Source: Sandaracinaceae bacterium (GTDB lineage Bacteria > Myxococcota_A > Polyangia > Polyangiales > JAFGIB01). Taken from it: a stretch of 42,478 nt of DNA. Where the stretch lies: assembly GCA_017881055.1 (NCBI GenBank), contig JADGRF010000261.1, positions 1-42,478 of the forward strand. The letters are read 5' to 3'. Under the pieces are notes generated by a model. The model ran no database searches. It was not told the DNA's origin and was given only the letters and a program-made list of their open reading frames with translations. The translations under genes were made by a program, and so were the position numbers. Shown piece after piece: positions 1 through 6,869 of the stretch. Position 1 is the stretch's first letter. Every line of letters begins with the position of its first letter.

Positions 1-86
1 ACATCTACTTGACCACTGATGACCTTCCGAATCCTTGGGACAGCCTGCCCCCCTACTTCGACCAGCTCCTCGCTGCACTCGAATGA
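1..86 (+). CDS. C-terminal end of an unidentified protein (partial, enters from left edge)
   Basis: The frame starting at base 3 reads 27 codons to a TGA at 84-86, with protein-like composition (TTDDLPNPWDSLPPYF, ending QLLAALE). The acidic/proline/aromatic tail resembles the ends of small cytosolic proteins, possibly SUKH/immunity-like, but too little is present to name it. The gene starts outside the window. I call it coding from its composition and from the lack of a competing frame. Confidence 0.45.
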   Translation, partial: IYLTTDDLPNPWDSLPPYFDQLLAALE

Positions 87-142
87 TCCGAAGCTATCGC
101 GTCGTTCGCACGAGCGTCCGATGGGAGCTGCCGCGTCCTCGG

Positions 143-216
143 GCTGCCTGAAGACTCGGCTTCGCAGAAGTTATCTTACGTTTACTCTGGAGGTGACGCG
201 GGTTTGTGTTACCTAC
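143..216. repeat. Dispersed repeat copy A (hairpin plus 20-bp conserved end)
   Basis: A stem-loop CTGC..GAAG/CTTC..GCAG at 143-167 is followed, after a 29-bp insert, by CGCGGGTTTGTGTTACCTAC at 197-216. The same two parts occur without the insert at 2204-2249. The repeat lies about 30 bp after the stop of the broken nucleotidyltransferase gene. Confidence 0.6.
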
Positions 217-245
217 GCGCCGCGCCGCGCCCCGTGCCGCCTCGT

Positions 246-714
246 TCACGTCTTCTTGCGCGCGCGAATCTCTTCCAACGTTGCGACATCGGCGAGATCC
301 TTCGGCCTACCCGCGGCGCGCTTGTTCAGGATGAGTGCATCGAGCCCGATGCAACGAACGAGCTCGGTGCCCAGGTGGCCGGTGACCACGTCCTTTGCCG
401 CGTCATCGTAGGAGACCCCCGAGATTTCCGTGATCACGTCGATGCGATCCGGAGGCAGGCCCATCTGGTAGACCGTTCCCGGTGTGATGAAGTCTTCAGC
501 CGTCACGCCGTGGGCAGCGACAGGTGCACCGAATCGCACCAGCGCTCGAAAAACGCGAACGGCGTTGTCAGGCTCCGGCCGCGTCGAGATCACCTGTCGC
601 GCGTGGTGCTCCGTGAGCCGCAACCGCATGCGCGCCCACGATCAGGAAATCACACCGCTCCTGTCGCAAGCACTGAACGAGGTCGACGAAATCCGATGGG
701 ACTTCGGCGGTCAT
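246..714 (-). pseudogene. MNT-like nucleotidyltransferase, frameshifted at its catalytic site
   Basis: The N-terminal part, from ATG 714, reads FVDLVQCLRQERCDFLIVGA then HAVAAHGAPRATGDLD, the start of a Pol-beta-fold nucleotidyltransferase of the type found in MNT/AbiEii-like toxin-antitoxin or defence pairs. The frame then hits a stop. The rest of the family continues in another frame: RPEPDNAVRVFRAL, FGAPVAAHGVTAEDFITPG, IDVITEISGVSYDD, ending LADVATLEEIRARKKT at 246. Exactly one base (582) separates the GDLD and RPEP codons, so 3n+2 bases were lost inside the DxD metal-binding motif. The product would be inactive even if translated. A small protein that may be its former partner lies at 1885-2127. 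Family membership is from motif recognition. Confidence 0.75.
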
Positions 715-944
715 CGCTGCGGACGCAACACCGTGCCCGGCATGTTCGAGCGCGTGTACTGGGGCTTCTCGAGTCCAGCGAAAACCCACTGGCGACGCGT
801 CAATATCCATACGAGAGCAAGGCGCTCATCGACGGTCGACACGTCGCGCTCGTCGGTGAGCGCTTCTTCTCGCAGCCCCACCTTTCTCACGGGCCAATTC
901 GCCCGCGCCAGTCTGCGCTCTTCGAAGGTGCTCGCCAGTGGATT

Positions 945-1427
945 CTAACACGGTTCTCGAACATCGCGCCGCGTGCCAGGCCCTGTGCGGGGAAAGTCCC
1001 CGAGCCCGACCCAGTCGAGCGTACGGTCGGGTTGGCTGCTCTCCAGCGCATGACGGATCGCGCGCTCAGCGACCGTCGCGCCGACGAACAGCGCCCGCGG
1101 CCACAGCTCGTGCGTATTTGGCGGAATGAAGACGGGGACTTCCGGCTCACCGATGGGCTCGTGCGTCGTCACAAGAACGTCGCCGCCTTCCCAGCGCATC
1201 AACAGGACACTGGTCCCGTGGTCGGCGTGGTGCGTAACCAAGAGGCGCGGATAGGTCTGTCGGCCCTGCTCGTCGAATGGTGGCACAGGGCAGATACAAA
1301 GGCCCTCGACTGCAGGGTATTTCACACGGCCCGAGGTCAACCATTCCAGCGCTACCTCCACGCTCGGCAGGGGCAACGTCTGGTGCGTGCCATCGATGAA
1401 GCCGGACATCTGGTATTGGTGGCGCAT
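945..1427 (-). CDS. Putative Imm1-like immunity/hypothetical protein
   Basis: 160 residues from ATG 1427, preceded by GGGAG at 8-nt spacing. The middle and C-terminus (LLMRWEGGDVLVTTHEP, ELWPRALFVGATVAERAIRH, then ALESSQPDRTLDWV) recall the end of Imm1-type immunity proteins, where a helix closes with a G/P..V-W pattern. That match is weak and only by eye. It starts 32 bp after the 58-residue Cys-rich protein and is probably cotranscribed with it. No signal peptide or membrane segment is visible, so it is likely cytosolic. No cognate toxin gene is present in the window. Confidence 0.5.
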   Translation of the reverse strand: MRHQYQMSGFIDGTHQTLPLPSVEVALEWLTSGRVKYPAVEGLCICPVPPFDEQGRQTYPRLLVTHHADHGTSVLLMRWEGGDVLVTTHEPIGEPEVPVFIPPNTHELWPRALFVGATVAERAIRHALESSQPDRTLDWVGLGDFPRTGPGTRRDVREPC

Positions 1428-1459
1428 GTGTCTCGCTCCCGCGTCTCTGTGACGCACGT

Positions 1460-1636
1460 TCAGCGACTGAGCAAGCGCTCGATCCACGAGCGCCGTTTGG
1501 TGGTGGTGCTCGCGACTTGTTCGCGGCAGCGGCAGCGCTGGGCTTTGGGTAGGTCGCCCAGCACCTGCTCGATGTGCGCGCCGCAGCCTGCGTAGCTCGG
1601 CTTGCCGCACTCCTTGCATTCAACTCGTCGACACAT
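1460..1636 (-). CDS. 58-residue Cys-rich zinc-ribbon-like protein, copy 1
   Basis: Starts MCRRVECKECGKPSYAGCGA and contains HIEQVLGDLPKAQRCRC, ending WIERLLSR. The CxxC...C...CxC pattern suggests a small structural zinc site. This is a recognisable, widespread family of short uncharacterised proteins (CxxCGKPTYAGCGxHxEQVLGDVP). Copy 2 at 2656-2832 has the same length and differs at about eight residues. The start follows a GGAG-like sequence (CAGGAGTCAGCGCATC). It lies upstream of the Imm1-like gene. Function unknown. Confidence 0.85.
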   Translation of the reverse strand: MCRRVECKECGKPSYAGCGAHIEQVLGDLPKAQRCRCREQVASTTTKRRSWIERLLSR

Positions 1637-1694
1637 GATGCGCTGACTCCTGGTGCTCGCTGATGCGAAGCGGATTGCGTCGCTCAACTGATGA

Positions 1695-1721
1695 GAGCTG
1701 CTGACGAGGAAAAGGGTTCGC
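1695..1721 (-). promoter_or_regulatory. Candidate ECF-type promoter GCGAACC-N16-GCTC upstream of copy 1
   Basis: Reading on the minus strand, GCGAACCCTTTT starts at 1721 and GCTC follows the GCGAACC core after exactly 16 nt. The same arrangement precedes copy 2 and the osmC-like gene. A GAACC-type -35 with ~16-nt spacing is typical of ECF sigma factors. The assignment is inference. Confidence 0.5.
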
Positions 1722-1729
1722 GCTAGCCG

Positions 1730-1901
1730 ACACTGTTCGTTGTGTTCGTCCCGGAAGGGCTCGAGCTCTTCGATGCGCTCGGCCGCTTCGGCGTGTCGCC
1801 GTTTCAGGCGATCTGCGTGTCGTCGAAACGTTCTTGGATGACGCGAGCTCGTCGATTAGGCGAGTGACGACGTCGACGAGGCTCTCAAGCCGCGCGTGCA
1901 C
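1730..1901 (-). pseudogene. Remnant of a small helical protein
   Basis: A start at 1901 gives MHARLESLVDVVTRLIDELA. After a frame change the sequence reads like a coiled coil (RLKRRHAEAAERIEELEPFR, DEHNEQCRLARTLF) down to the edge of the duplicated block. The two halves look like one charged helical protein broken by a frameshift. The start overlaps the end of the preceding gene. No family was recognised and confidence is low. Confidence 0.3.
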
Positions 1902-2127
1902 GTCTACCCTCGGCGACCAGACGCAGCCATGCGCTTTCTGACTCTGGAGACATCGGCACTTGCCGCTTCAGGACGTCGGTAGCATCGGCGCGCTCGCTGA
2001 GAATCGCATGGGCTAGGGCGCACGCCTGCACGAAGTGCTGCATGCGCTGATTTGGCGTCATCGCGGCGAACTCTTCGCGCGTGTTGTCCGCAGGAGGTTC
2101 GTCGATCCACGGTGGCCGCGAGCGCAT
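1885..2127 (-). CDS. Small hypothetical protein, possible partner of the nucleotidyltransferase
   Basis: 80 residues from ATG 2127 with AGGG just upstream. It reads MRSRPPWIDEPPADNTREEF, then MTPNQRMQHFVQACALAHAI and MSPESESAWLRLV. It is an all-helical soluble protein. Short proteins with this PPWI..PPAD.TREEF...MTP pattern are, to my recollection, found next to MNT-type nucleotidyltransferases. Here the likely partner is the broken gene at 246-714, 1.2 kb downstream. A GTTAGAC sequence lies about 6 bp before the start codon as part of an attC-like repeat. Confidence 0.6.
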   Translation of the reverse strand: MRSRPPWIDEPPADNTREEFAAMTPNQRMQHFVQACALAHAILSERADATDVLKRQVPMSPESESAWLRLVAEGRRARAA

Positions 2128-2133
2128 GCCCTA

Positions 2134-2249
2134 GTCTAACTCGGACCGCGAAGCCCTTCCAGTCCAGAGCTTGGCGCGTGGTACGGCTTGCCCGCGTCCC
2201 CGGACTGCGTGAAGACACGGCTTCGCAGGCGCGGGTTTGTGTTACCTAC
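2134..2249. repeat. attC-like imperfect inverted repeat (repeat copy B)
   Basis: The element begins GTCTAAC (2134-2140, a perfect RYYYAAC core) and ends near GTGTTACCTAC. Its arms pair as AAC/GTT, ACC/GGT and GCGAAGCC/GGCTTCGC, with an inner hairpin CTGC..GAAG/CTTC..GCAG. Size (~116 bp) and layout resemble integron attC sites, but the GTTACCT end departs from GTTRRRY and no integrase gene is present. The 20-bp end is identical in copy A at 197-216. Confidence 0.4.
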
Positions 2250-2638
2250 TTGTGGCGCCAGGCGAGCAACCAGCCACGAGCGTCGACGAAGCGCTGCTTG
2301 CGCTTCGCCGTGCACCTGTGGTGGAGGGCCGCATCGTCTCGATCCTCCACTTTCGCTCGGTGCAATACGCAAACTTCTGCCTGTTGGCGCGAGCAGCCTC
2401 CACCGCGCAACTGCGAGAGTTGTTCGAGTCGAGCACTCCCGCGGGACGCTGCTACGCACTGTACGCACTGATCGCGCGGCTGGGTTTCAGCCGCATTCTC
2501 CCGGTCGCAATGGAAGCGTTTCGTGATACCCGAAGCGTGTCCACGTCCTACGCTGACCTCGCCAACGACTCGACCGTACGCACGTGCTCGTTCTACGTCC
2601 CGGAGCTACAGCCTTGCGCTGACCGCGATCGCTGGTGA
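2237..2638 (+). CDS. HEAT-repeat-like protein, probably N-terminally truncated
   Basis: Up to 133 residues; the TTG at 2237 lies inside repeat copy B, so the true start is uncertain. The body reads RRAPVVEGRIVSILHFRSVQ, ESSTPAGRCYALYALIARLG and FRDTRSVSTSYADLANDSTV. The 'xPAxRCYALYAL' helix followed by 'DTxSVSTxxxxxxxxSTV' is typical of a family of HEAT-containing hypothetical proteins that usually carry an N-terminal signal peptide. That part is missing here, consistent with truncation at the repeat. It is the only plus-strand gene in this accessory patch. Function unknown. Confidence 0.55.
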   Translation: MCYLLVAPGEQPATSVDEALLALRRAPVVEGRIVSILHFRSVQYANFCLLARAASTAQLRELFESSTPAGRCYALYALIARLGFSRILPVAMEAFRDTRSVSTSYADLANDSTVRTCSFYVPELQPCADRDRW

Positions 2639-2655
2639 AGGTTTCCCGCCACGTT

Positions 2656-2832
2656 TCAGCGACTGAGCAAGCGTTCGATCCACGAGCGTCGCTCCGGCGT
2701 GGTGCTCGCGACTTGTTCGCGGCACTCGCAGCGCTGGGCTTTGGGTACGTCGCCCAGCACTTGTTCGATGTGAGCGCCGCAGCCTGCGTACGTGGGCTTC
2801 CCGCACTCCTGGCATTGAATTCGTCGACACAT
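2656..2832 (-). CDS. 58-residue Cys-rich zinc-ribbon-like protein, copy 2
   Basis: Starts at ATG 2832 as MCRRIQCQECGKPTYAGCGA, continues HIEQVLGDVPKAQRCEC and ends WIERLLSR before TGA 2656-2658. AAGGAG lies about 10 nt before the start. It has the same length and Cys/His spacing as copy 1. It sits immediately downstream of, and reads in the same direction as, the ECF sigma factor gene, and carries its own candidate ECF promoter. Function unknown; the Cys pattern suggests zinc binding or redox sensitivity. Confidence 0.85.
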   Translation of the reverse strand: MCRRIQCQECGKPTYAGCGAHIEQVLGDVPKAQRCECREQVASTTPERRSWIERLLSR

Positions 2833-2891
2833 GATGCGGTGACTCCTTGTTAGGGGCTGCTGCGAGGCGGATTGCGTCGCTCATGTCGTGA

Positions 2892-2918
2892 GAGCCGGTT
2901 GCGCGCAAAAGGGTTCGC
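2892..2918 (-). promoter_or_regulatory. Candidate ECF-type promoter upstream of copy 2
   Basis: On the minus strand GCGAACCCTTTT starts at 2918, followed by GCTC at exactly 16-nt spacing from GCGAACC. Same layout as 1695-1721 and 3751-3777. Confidence 0.5.
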
Positions 2919-2919
2919 G

Positions 2920-3747
2920 TCAGCCGTCGGCGAGCGCGCGCAAGGCGTTACGGATCATGAGCTTCACGTCTTCGGGAATCGGTGCCACAGGCGCAGCGCG
3001 GCACAGCGCCAGGGAGCGTCGCAGCGAGGTGCAGGCTGCGTCGCAGCGCTTGCAGTGAGCCACGTGCGCCTGCATGGCATCGCACTCGGCGGGGCCGATC
3101 TCGCCCTCCAAGTAGCGCGAGAACACCGAGACGATCTCGGGGCAGCTCGCGGTGGCATCCGCTTCGCTTGGACGCTCGCTGGCGGGGAAGTAGTGCTCCA
3201 TGCGTGCACGCAGCTCTGCGCGCGCGCGATGCAGGCGGCTCTTCACGGCATCCACCGAGACGCCGAGAATTGCGCCGACCTCGGGGGCGGTCAGGCCTTC
3301 CACGTCGCGCAGCAGGATCACTTCGCGCTGCGAGGGCTCGAGCGCAGCGAGCGCTGCTTCGAGCGCGCGGCCGAGCTCATGGTTCTCGGCAAGCGCATCG
3401 GGCTGCGGCGCCGCGCTCGGCAGGTCTGCGTGCGCGGGGCTGGCCTCCAGCGACTCCAGCGTGCTGGGCGCGAACTTCGAGCTGCGGTGCTTCTTGATGC
3501 AAAAGCTGCGCGCCACCGTGTAGAGCCAGGTGTGCAACGAAGCGTCGCCGCGGAAATCGCGCAGGCCCTGCGCCGCCGCGAGCAGCGTCTCCTGCACGAT
3601 ATCCTGCGCATCCTGCGGATTGCCGCACATCTTCAGGCCGAAGCGATAGACCGACGCCGCATGGCGCTCGAGCAGCGTGCTGAGCGCAGCCGCATCGCCG
3701 GCGCGGATCGCGGTCAGCAGGACGTCATCTGGTGTGGGTGTTTGCAA
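2920..3747 (-). CDS. ECF sigma factor with fused C-terminal zinc-finger (ZAS-like) domain
   Basis: 275 residues from TTG 3747, preceded by AAGGG at 8 nt. A longer frame to 3885 would cover the divergent gene start and is rejected. Sigma region 2 spans about 22-88 (AQDIVQETLLAAA, LHTWLYTVAR) and region 4 about 125-182 (LEPSQREVILLRDVEGLTAP, SVDAVKSRLHRAR). The C-terminus carries an HxxxCxxC motif (H228, C232, C235), the hallmark of zinc-binding anti-sigma domains, then about 40 further residues. A fused ZAS domain could make the sigma factor self-controlled by thiol oxidation or metals; that is inference. It is divergent from the osmC-like gene with only 39 bp between starts, and followed by a small Cys-rich protein. 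Confidence 0.88.
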   Translation of the reverse strand: MQTPTPDDVLLTAIRAGDAAALSTLLERHAASVYRFGLKMCGNPQDAQDIVQETLLAAAQGLRDFRGDASLHTWLYTVARSFCIKKHRSSKFAPSTLESLEASPAHADLPSAAPQPDALAENHELGRALEAALAALEPSQREVILLRDVEGLTAPEVGAILGVSVDAVKSRLHRARAELRARMEHYFPASERPSEADATASCPEIVSVFSRYLEGEIGPAECDAMQAHVAHCKRCDAACTSLRRSLALCRAAPVAPIPEDVKLMIRNALRALADG

Positions 3748-3750
3748 AGC

Positions 3751-3777
3751 GCGAACCCTTTTTCGCGGACGAGGCTC
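3751..3777 (+). promoter_or_regulatory. Candidate ECF-type promoter upstream of the osmC-like gene
   Basis: GCGAACC at 3751-3757, then CTTTTT, then GCTC at 3774-3777 after exactly 16 nt, ending 9 nt before the ATG. This is the third copy of the layout and is not homologous outside the motif to the other two. It also overlaps the ribosome-binding region of the divergent sigma gene. Confidence 0.5.
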
Positions 3778-3786
3778 GAACCTAGC

Positions 3787-4227
3787 ATGGACATACGCAT
3801 CACATTCCCAGGTGGCAAGCGGGTCGACGCCGAGCTCGGCGGTGACGGCGGCCAGGTGGTGCGCACCGATCAATCGGTCGCGCACGGTGGAGATGGCACG
3901 GCTCCCGAGCCGTTCGACATCTTTCTCGCGTCGCTAGCGACGTGTGCGGGTATCTACGTGCTCGGCTTCTGTCAGGCGCGTCAGATTCCGACCGACGGCA
4001 TTACGCTCGTGCAGCACCATCGCTTCAGCGAGCCGGACCATCGCCTCACGCACGTGGAGCTCGAGCTGGGGCTGCCCGCGGAGTTTCCCGAGAAGTACCG
4101 CGCCGCCGTCGTGCGCGCCGCTAGCGGCTGCAAGGTGAAGAAGCTGCTCAGTGCGCCACCGGAGATCGTGGTGACCGCAAAGAACGCGGATGGAAGCGCG
4201 GTCGTGACTACGGCGAACGCGGCGTGA
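3787..4227 (+). CDS. OsmC family thiol peroxidase-like protein
   Basis: 146 residues from ATG 3787 (MDIRITFPGGKRVDAELGG). OsmC/Ohr-fold proteins reduce organic hydroperoxides through a pair of cysteines in the cytosol. Here the conserved pair is likely C53 (FLASLATCAGIYVLG) and C115 (ASGCKVKKLL); C62 is an extra Cys. HGGDGTAPEPFDIFLAS is the typical family segment before the first catalytic Cys. The gene is divergent from the ECF sigma/ZAS gene across 39 bp, which suggests a redox-stress regulon. The start is fixed by the gene geometry. Substrate not determinable. Confidence 0.85.
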   Translation: MDIRITFPGGKRVDAELGGDGGQVVRTDQSVAHGGDGTAPEPFDIFLASLATCAGIYVLGFCQARQIPTDGITLVQHHRFSEPDHRLTHVELELGLPAEFPEKYRAAVVRAASGCKVKKLLSAPPEIVVTAKNADGSAVVTTANAA

Positions 4228-4378
4228 CGAGCTTCCGGGAGCTGTCGGGGCAACGCGCAATGTCTGCGCAAAAGCTGCGTCCGCGAGTGGTCGCGACGAA
4301 ACAGCTGCGGGCTGCGTGCGTGCTCCCGCGTGAGGACAGAGGGCCTAGGGTCGCGCAACCGATGGCTCGCAAGACGGC

Positions 4379-4645
4379 ATGCCGATTGCGAAGGCCTTTC
4401 GCATGGTCACTCGAATCGCGTTCCTCGTGCTCGCGCTCGCGCTGCTCCTGAAGGTTCACTTCCTGGTGGTGCGGCCGTGGCTCGTGACCTGGGGTGCGAC
4501 CGCCGCCGAGCAAGCGGCGACGCTGCCGGGCGACGAGATCGTGCCGCACGCCAAAGAACCCGGAGTAGGATCTCGACATGCCGGACATCGACCCCGTATG
4601 CGGAATGACAGTCAAGGCGACGAGCCCTCATCGTCACCTGCATGA
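4379..4645 (+). pseudogene. Truncated N-terminus of an SRPBCC-type membrane-anchored protein
   Basis: The frame from ATG 4379 (or ATG 4403, preceded by GAAGG) gives a transmembrane segment (MVTRIAFLVLALALLLKVHF) and then WGATAAEQAATLPGDEIVPH. This matches the start of SRPBCC/polyketide-cyclase-like proteins (W.WGAT..E...LPGDE.VP). After about residue 60 homology stops, and the frame runs out-of-phase across the start of the copper ATPase. The rest of the gene is gone. The ATPase ribosome-binding site (GGAGTAGGA) lies in its tail. It is probably a deletion remnant. Confidence 0.6.
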
Positions 4646-6869
4646 AGGCGTCGAATACCGATTCTGTGCCGCGCGCTGCAAGGAACGCTTCGCACAGAAT
4701 CCGGCGGCGTTTCTAGATCCGAAGCCTGCCGCGGCGGCCCCGCACGTGGCCGGCCCGTACACCTGCCCGATGCATCCGGAGATCGTGCAGGATGGCCCAG
4801 GGACCTGTCCTCTGTGCGGCATGGCGCTGGAGCCGAAGACTGCGCTCACCGAGCATCCGCAGGACAATCCCGAGCTGCGCGACATGTCGCGACGCTTGCT
4901 GTTCTCCGCGGGGCTCACGCTGCCGCTGTTCGTGATCGCGATGGCACCGATGGTGCTCGGCGCGAGCACGATGCAGGCTACGCCGTCACGCGTTCGCACG
5001 CTGCTCGAGCTCGCATTGGCAACGCCGGTCTGTCTTTGGGCGGCGTGGCCGTTCTACGTGCGTGCGGTGCAATCGGTGCGGCATCGCAGCTTGAACATGT
5101 TCACGCTGATCGGCATGGGCGTGTCGTCGGCGTACGGCTACAGCGTGATCGCGGCGCTGGCACCGCAGCTCTTGCCCGCATCGTTTCATGACGCGATGCA
5201 CGGCGTGCCGGTGTACTTCGAGTCCGCAGCCATGATCGTGACGCTGATCTTGGTCGGTCAGGTGCTCGAGCTGCGTGCACGTCAGCAGACGGGCAGCGCC
5301 GTGGCGAAGCTGCTCGGGCTCGCGGCCAAGAACGCGCGCCGGATCCGCGACGACGGCAGCGAGGAAGACGTCGCGCTCGATGCGCTGCGCGTCGGTGATC
5401 GGCTGCGCGTTCGACCCGGCGAAAAGATCCCCGTCGATGGCGTGGTGCTCGAGGGGCAGAGCGCCGTCGATGAGTCGATGGTCAGTGGCGAGCCGATCCC
5501 GGTCGCGAAGCACGCGGGTGAACGCCTGGTGGGCGCAACGCTCAACGGCACGGGCGCGCTCGTGATGCGTGTGCAGAAGGTCGGCGCCGACACGCTGCTC
5601 TCGCGGATCGCGACGATGGTGGCCGAAGCGCAGCGCACGCGTGCACCGATCCAGAAGTTGGCCGACGTCGTCGCGGGCTACTTCGTGCCGGCCGTGCTCT
5701 TGGCTGCGTTGATCACGTTTGTGGCGTGGGCGCTGGTTGGGCCGGAGCCGCGCCTGGCCCACGCTCTGGTGAACGCCGTCGCCGTGCTGATCATCGCGTG
5801 CCCGTGCGCGCTCGGCTTGGCCACGCCGATGTCGGTCATGGTCGCGATGGGCCGCGGCGCGCACATGGGCGTATTGTTCCGCAACGCCGAGGCGCTCGAG
5901 ACGTTACGCAAGGTGGACACGTTGATCATCGATAAGACCGGCACGCTGACACTGGGCAAGCCGCAGCTGACGAGTGTGGTCACGGCGGACGGCTTCGACG
6001 AGCTGGTGATCCTGCGTGCAGCAGCCACGCTCGAGGCGGCGAGCGAGCATCCCTTGGCTGCGGCGGTCGTCGCGGCTGCCAAAGCGCGCGGGGTCACGCT
6101 CGGCAGCGCTGCGCAGGTCCAGTCGAGCACGGGCAAAGGTCTCGCGGGTGAGGTCGACGGTCAGCGCGTCGTGCTGGGCAACGCGGCGCTGATGCAGGCG
6201 GAGGGCCTCGCGCTGTCGACGCTGGAAGAGCGTGCAGAAGCGGCGCGTGCGCGCGCCGAGACGGTCGTGTTCGTGGCGATCGCAGGTAGGCTGGCAGGCT
6301 TCGTCGCCGTCGCCGATCCGATCAAAGACGGTGCAGCTGACGCCGTACGCGCGCTGAAGCAGCAAGGCTTGCGGATCGTGATGCTGACCGGCGACACGCG
6401 CGCCACGGCGCTCGCCGTCGCTGCGCAGCTCGGCATCGATGACGTGATCGCCGACGCCTTGCCGGAGCACAAGCACCGCGCCGTGACGGAGCAGAAGGCC
6501 CAGGGTCACTGCGTCGCAATGGCGGGCGACGGCATCAACGACGCGCCGGCGCTCGCCGAGGCCGACGTGGGCATCGCCATGGGCAGCGGTACCGACATCG
6601 CGATGCAGAGCGCGGACGTCACGCTCGTGCAAGGCGACCTGCGCGCGATTCTGCGGGCACGACGGCTGTCGATCGCCACGATTGCGAACATCAAGCAGAA
6701 TTTGTTTTTCGCGTTCGCGTACAACGTGGCGGGCGTGCCGATCGCAGCGGGCGTGCTGTACCCCGTGCTCGGGATCCTGCTCTCGCCGACGTTTGCAGCT
6801 GCGGCGATGAGCCTCAGCTCCGTGTCGGTGATCAGCAACGCGCTGCGCCTGCGCCGGCAGGTGATTTAG
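4578..6869 (+). CDS. copA: Copper-translocating P1B-type ATPase
   Basis: 763 residues, inner membrane, ATP-driven Cu(I) export. It has an N-terminal YHS domain (residues 3-46, DPVCGM), then a heavy-metal-binding domain (61-86, YTCPMHPEI...CPLCGM) in place of the usual CxxC ferredoxin-like domains. Eight membrane segments surround the metal motif C408-P-C410. The phosphorylated Asp is D452 in [17 protein letters not shown] is the P1B HP motif and GDGINDAP starts at 650. The last helices carry YN and MSLSS, which with CPC are the Cu(I) signature. RBS GGAGTAGGA before ATG 4578. It ends at 6869, one base before the stop of the convergent SulP gene. Start and function are firm. Confidence 0.95.
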   Translation: MPDIDPVCGMTVKATSPHRHLHEGVEYRFCAARCKERFAQNPAAFLDPKPAAAAPHVAGPYTCPMHPEIVQDGPGTCPLCGMALEPKTALTEHPQDNPELRDMSRRLLFSAGLTLPLFVIAMAPMVLGASTMQATPSRVRTLLELALATPVCLWAAWPFYVRAVQSVRHRSLNMFTLIGMGVSSAYGYSVIAALAPQLLPASFHDAMHGVPVYFESAAMIVTLILVGQVLELRARQQTGSAVAKLLGLAAKNARRIRDDGSEEDVALDALRVGDRLRVRPGEKIPVDGVVLEGQSAVDESMVSGEPIPVAKHAGERLVGATLNGTGALVMRVQKVGADTLLSRIATMVAEAQRTRAPIQKLADVVAGYFVPAVLLAALITFVAWALVGPEPRLAHALVNAVAVLIIACPCALGLATPMSVMVAMGRGAHMGVLFRNAEALETLRKVDTLIIDKTGTLTLGKPQLTSVVTADGFDELVILRAAATLEAASEHPLAAAVVAAAKARGVTLGSAAQVQSSTGKGLAGEVDGQRVVLGNAALMQAEGLALSTLEERAEAARARAETVVFVAIAGRLAGFVAVADPIKDGAADAVRALKQQGLRIVMLTGDTRATALAVAAQLGIDDVIADALPEHKHRAVTEQKAQGHCVAMAGDGINDAPALAEADVGIAMGSGTDIAMQSADVTLVQGDLRAILRARRLSIATIANIKQNLFFAFAYNVAGVPIAAGVLYPVLGILLSPTFAAAAMSLSSVSVISNALRLRRQVI

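Larger units (their letters stand above)
1456..1726. repeat. Duplicated ~270-bp block, copy 1
   Basis: Block aligned by eye with 2650-2924. It contains a 58-codon gene plus about 90 bp upstream, including the conserved GCGAACCCTTTT element. Identity is high, with scattered substitutions and a short length difference in the leader between gene and promoter motif, so the duplication is not very recent. Confidence 0.8.
2650..2924. repeat. Duplicated ~270-bp block, copy 2
   Basis: Partner of 1456-1726. The block reaches the stop codon of the ECF sigma gene at 2920-2922, so this copy sits directly downstream of that gene. Confidence 0.8.

Noticed and set aside
204-1595. 463-codon plus-strand open frame in the accessory zone
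   Set aside because: Antisense to the nucleotidyltransferase remnant, the Imm1-like gene and the Cys-rich gene, all of which show family sequence.
2872-3786. 305-codon upstream extension of the osmC-like gene
   Set aside because: Antisense to the ECF sigma gene; OsmC homology begins at 3787.
4224-4451. GTG-started 75-codon frame overlapping the osmC stop
   Set aside because: No family similarity, Arg-rich, and overlapped by the SRPBCC remnant; probably chance.
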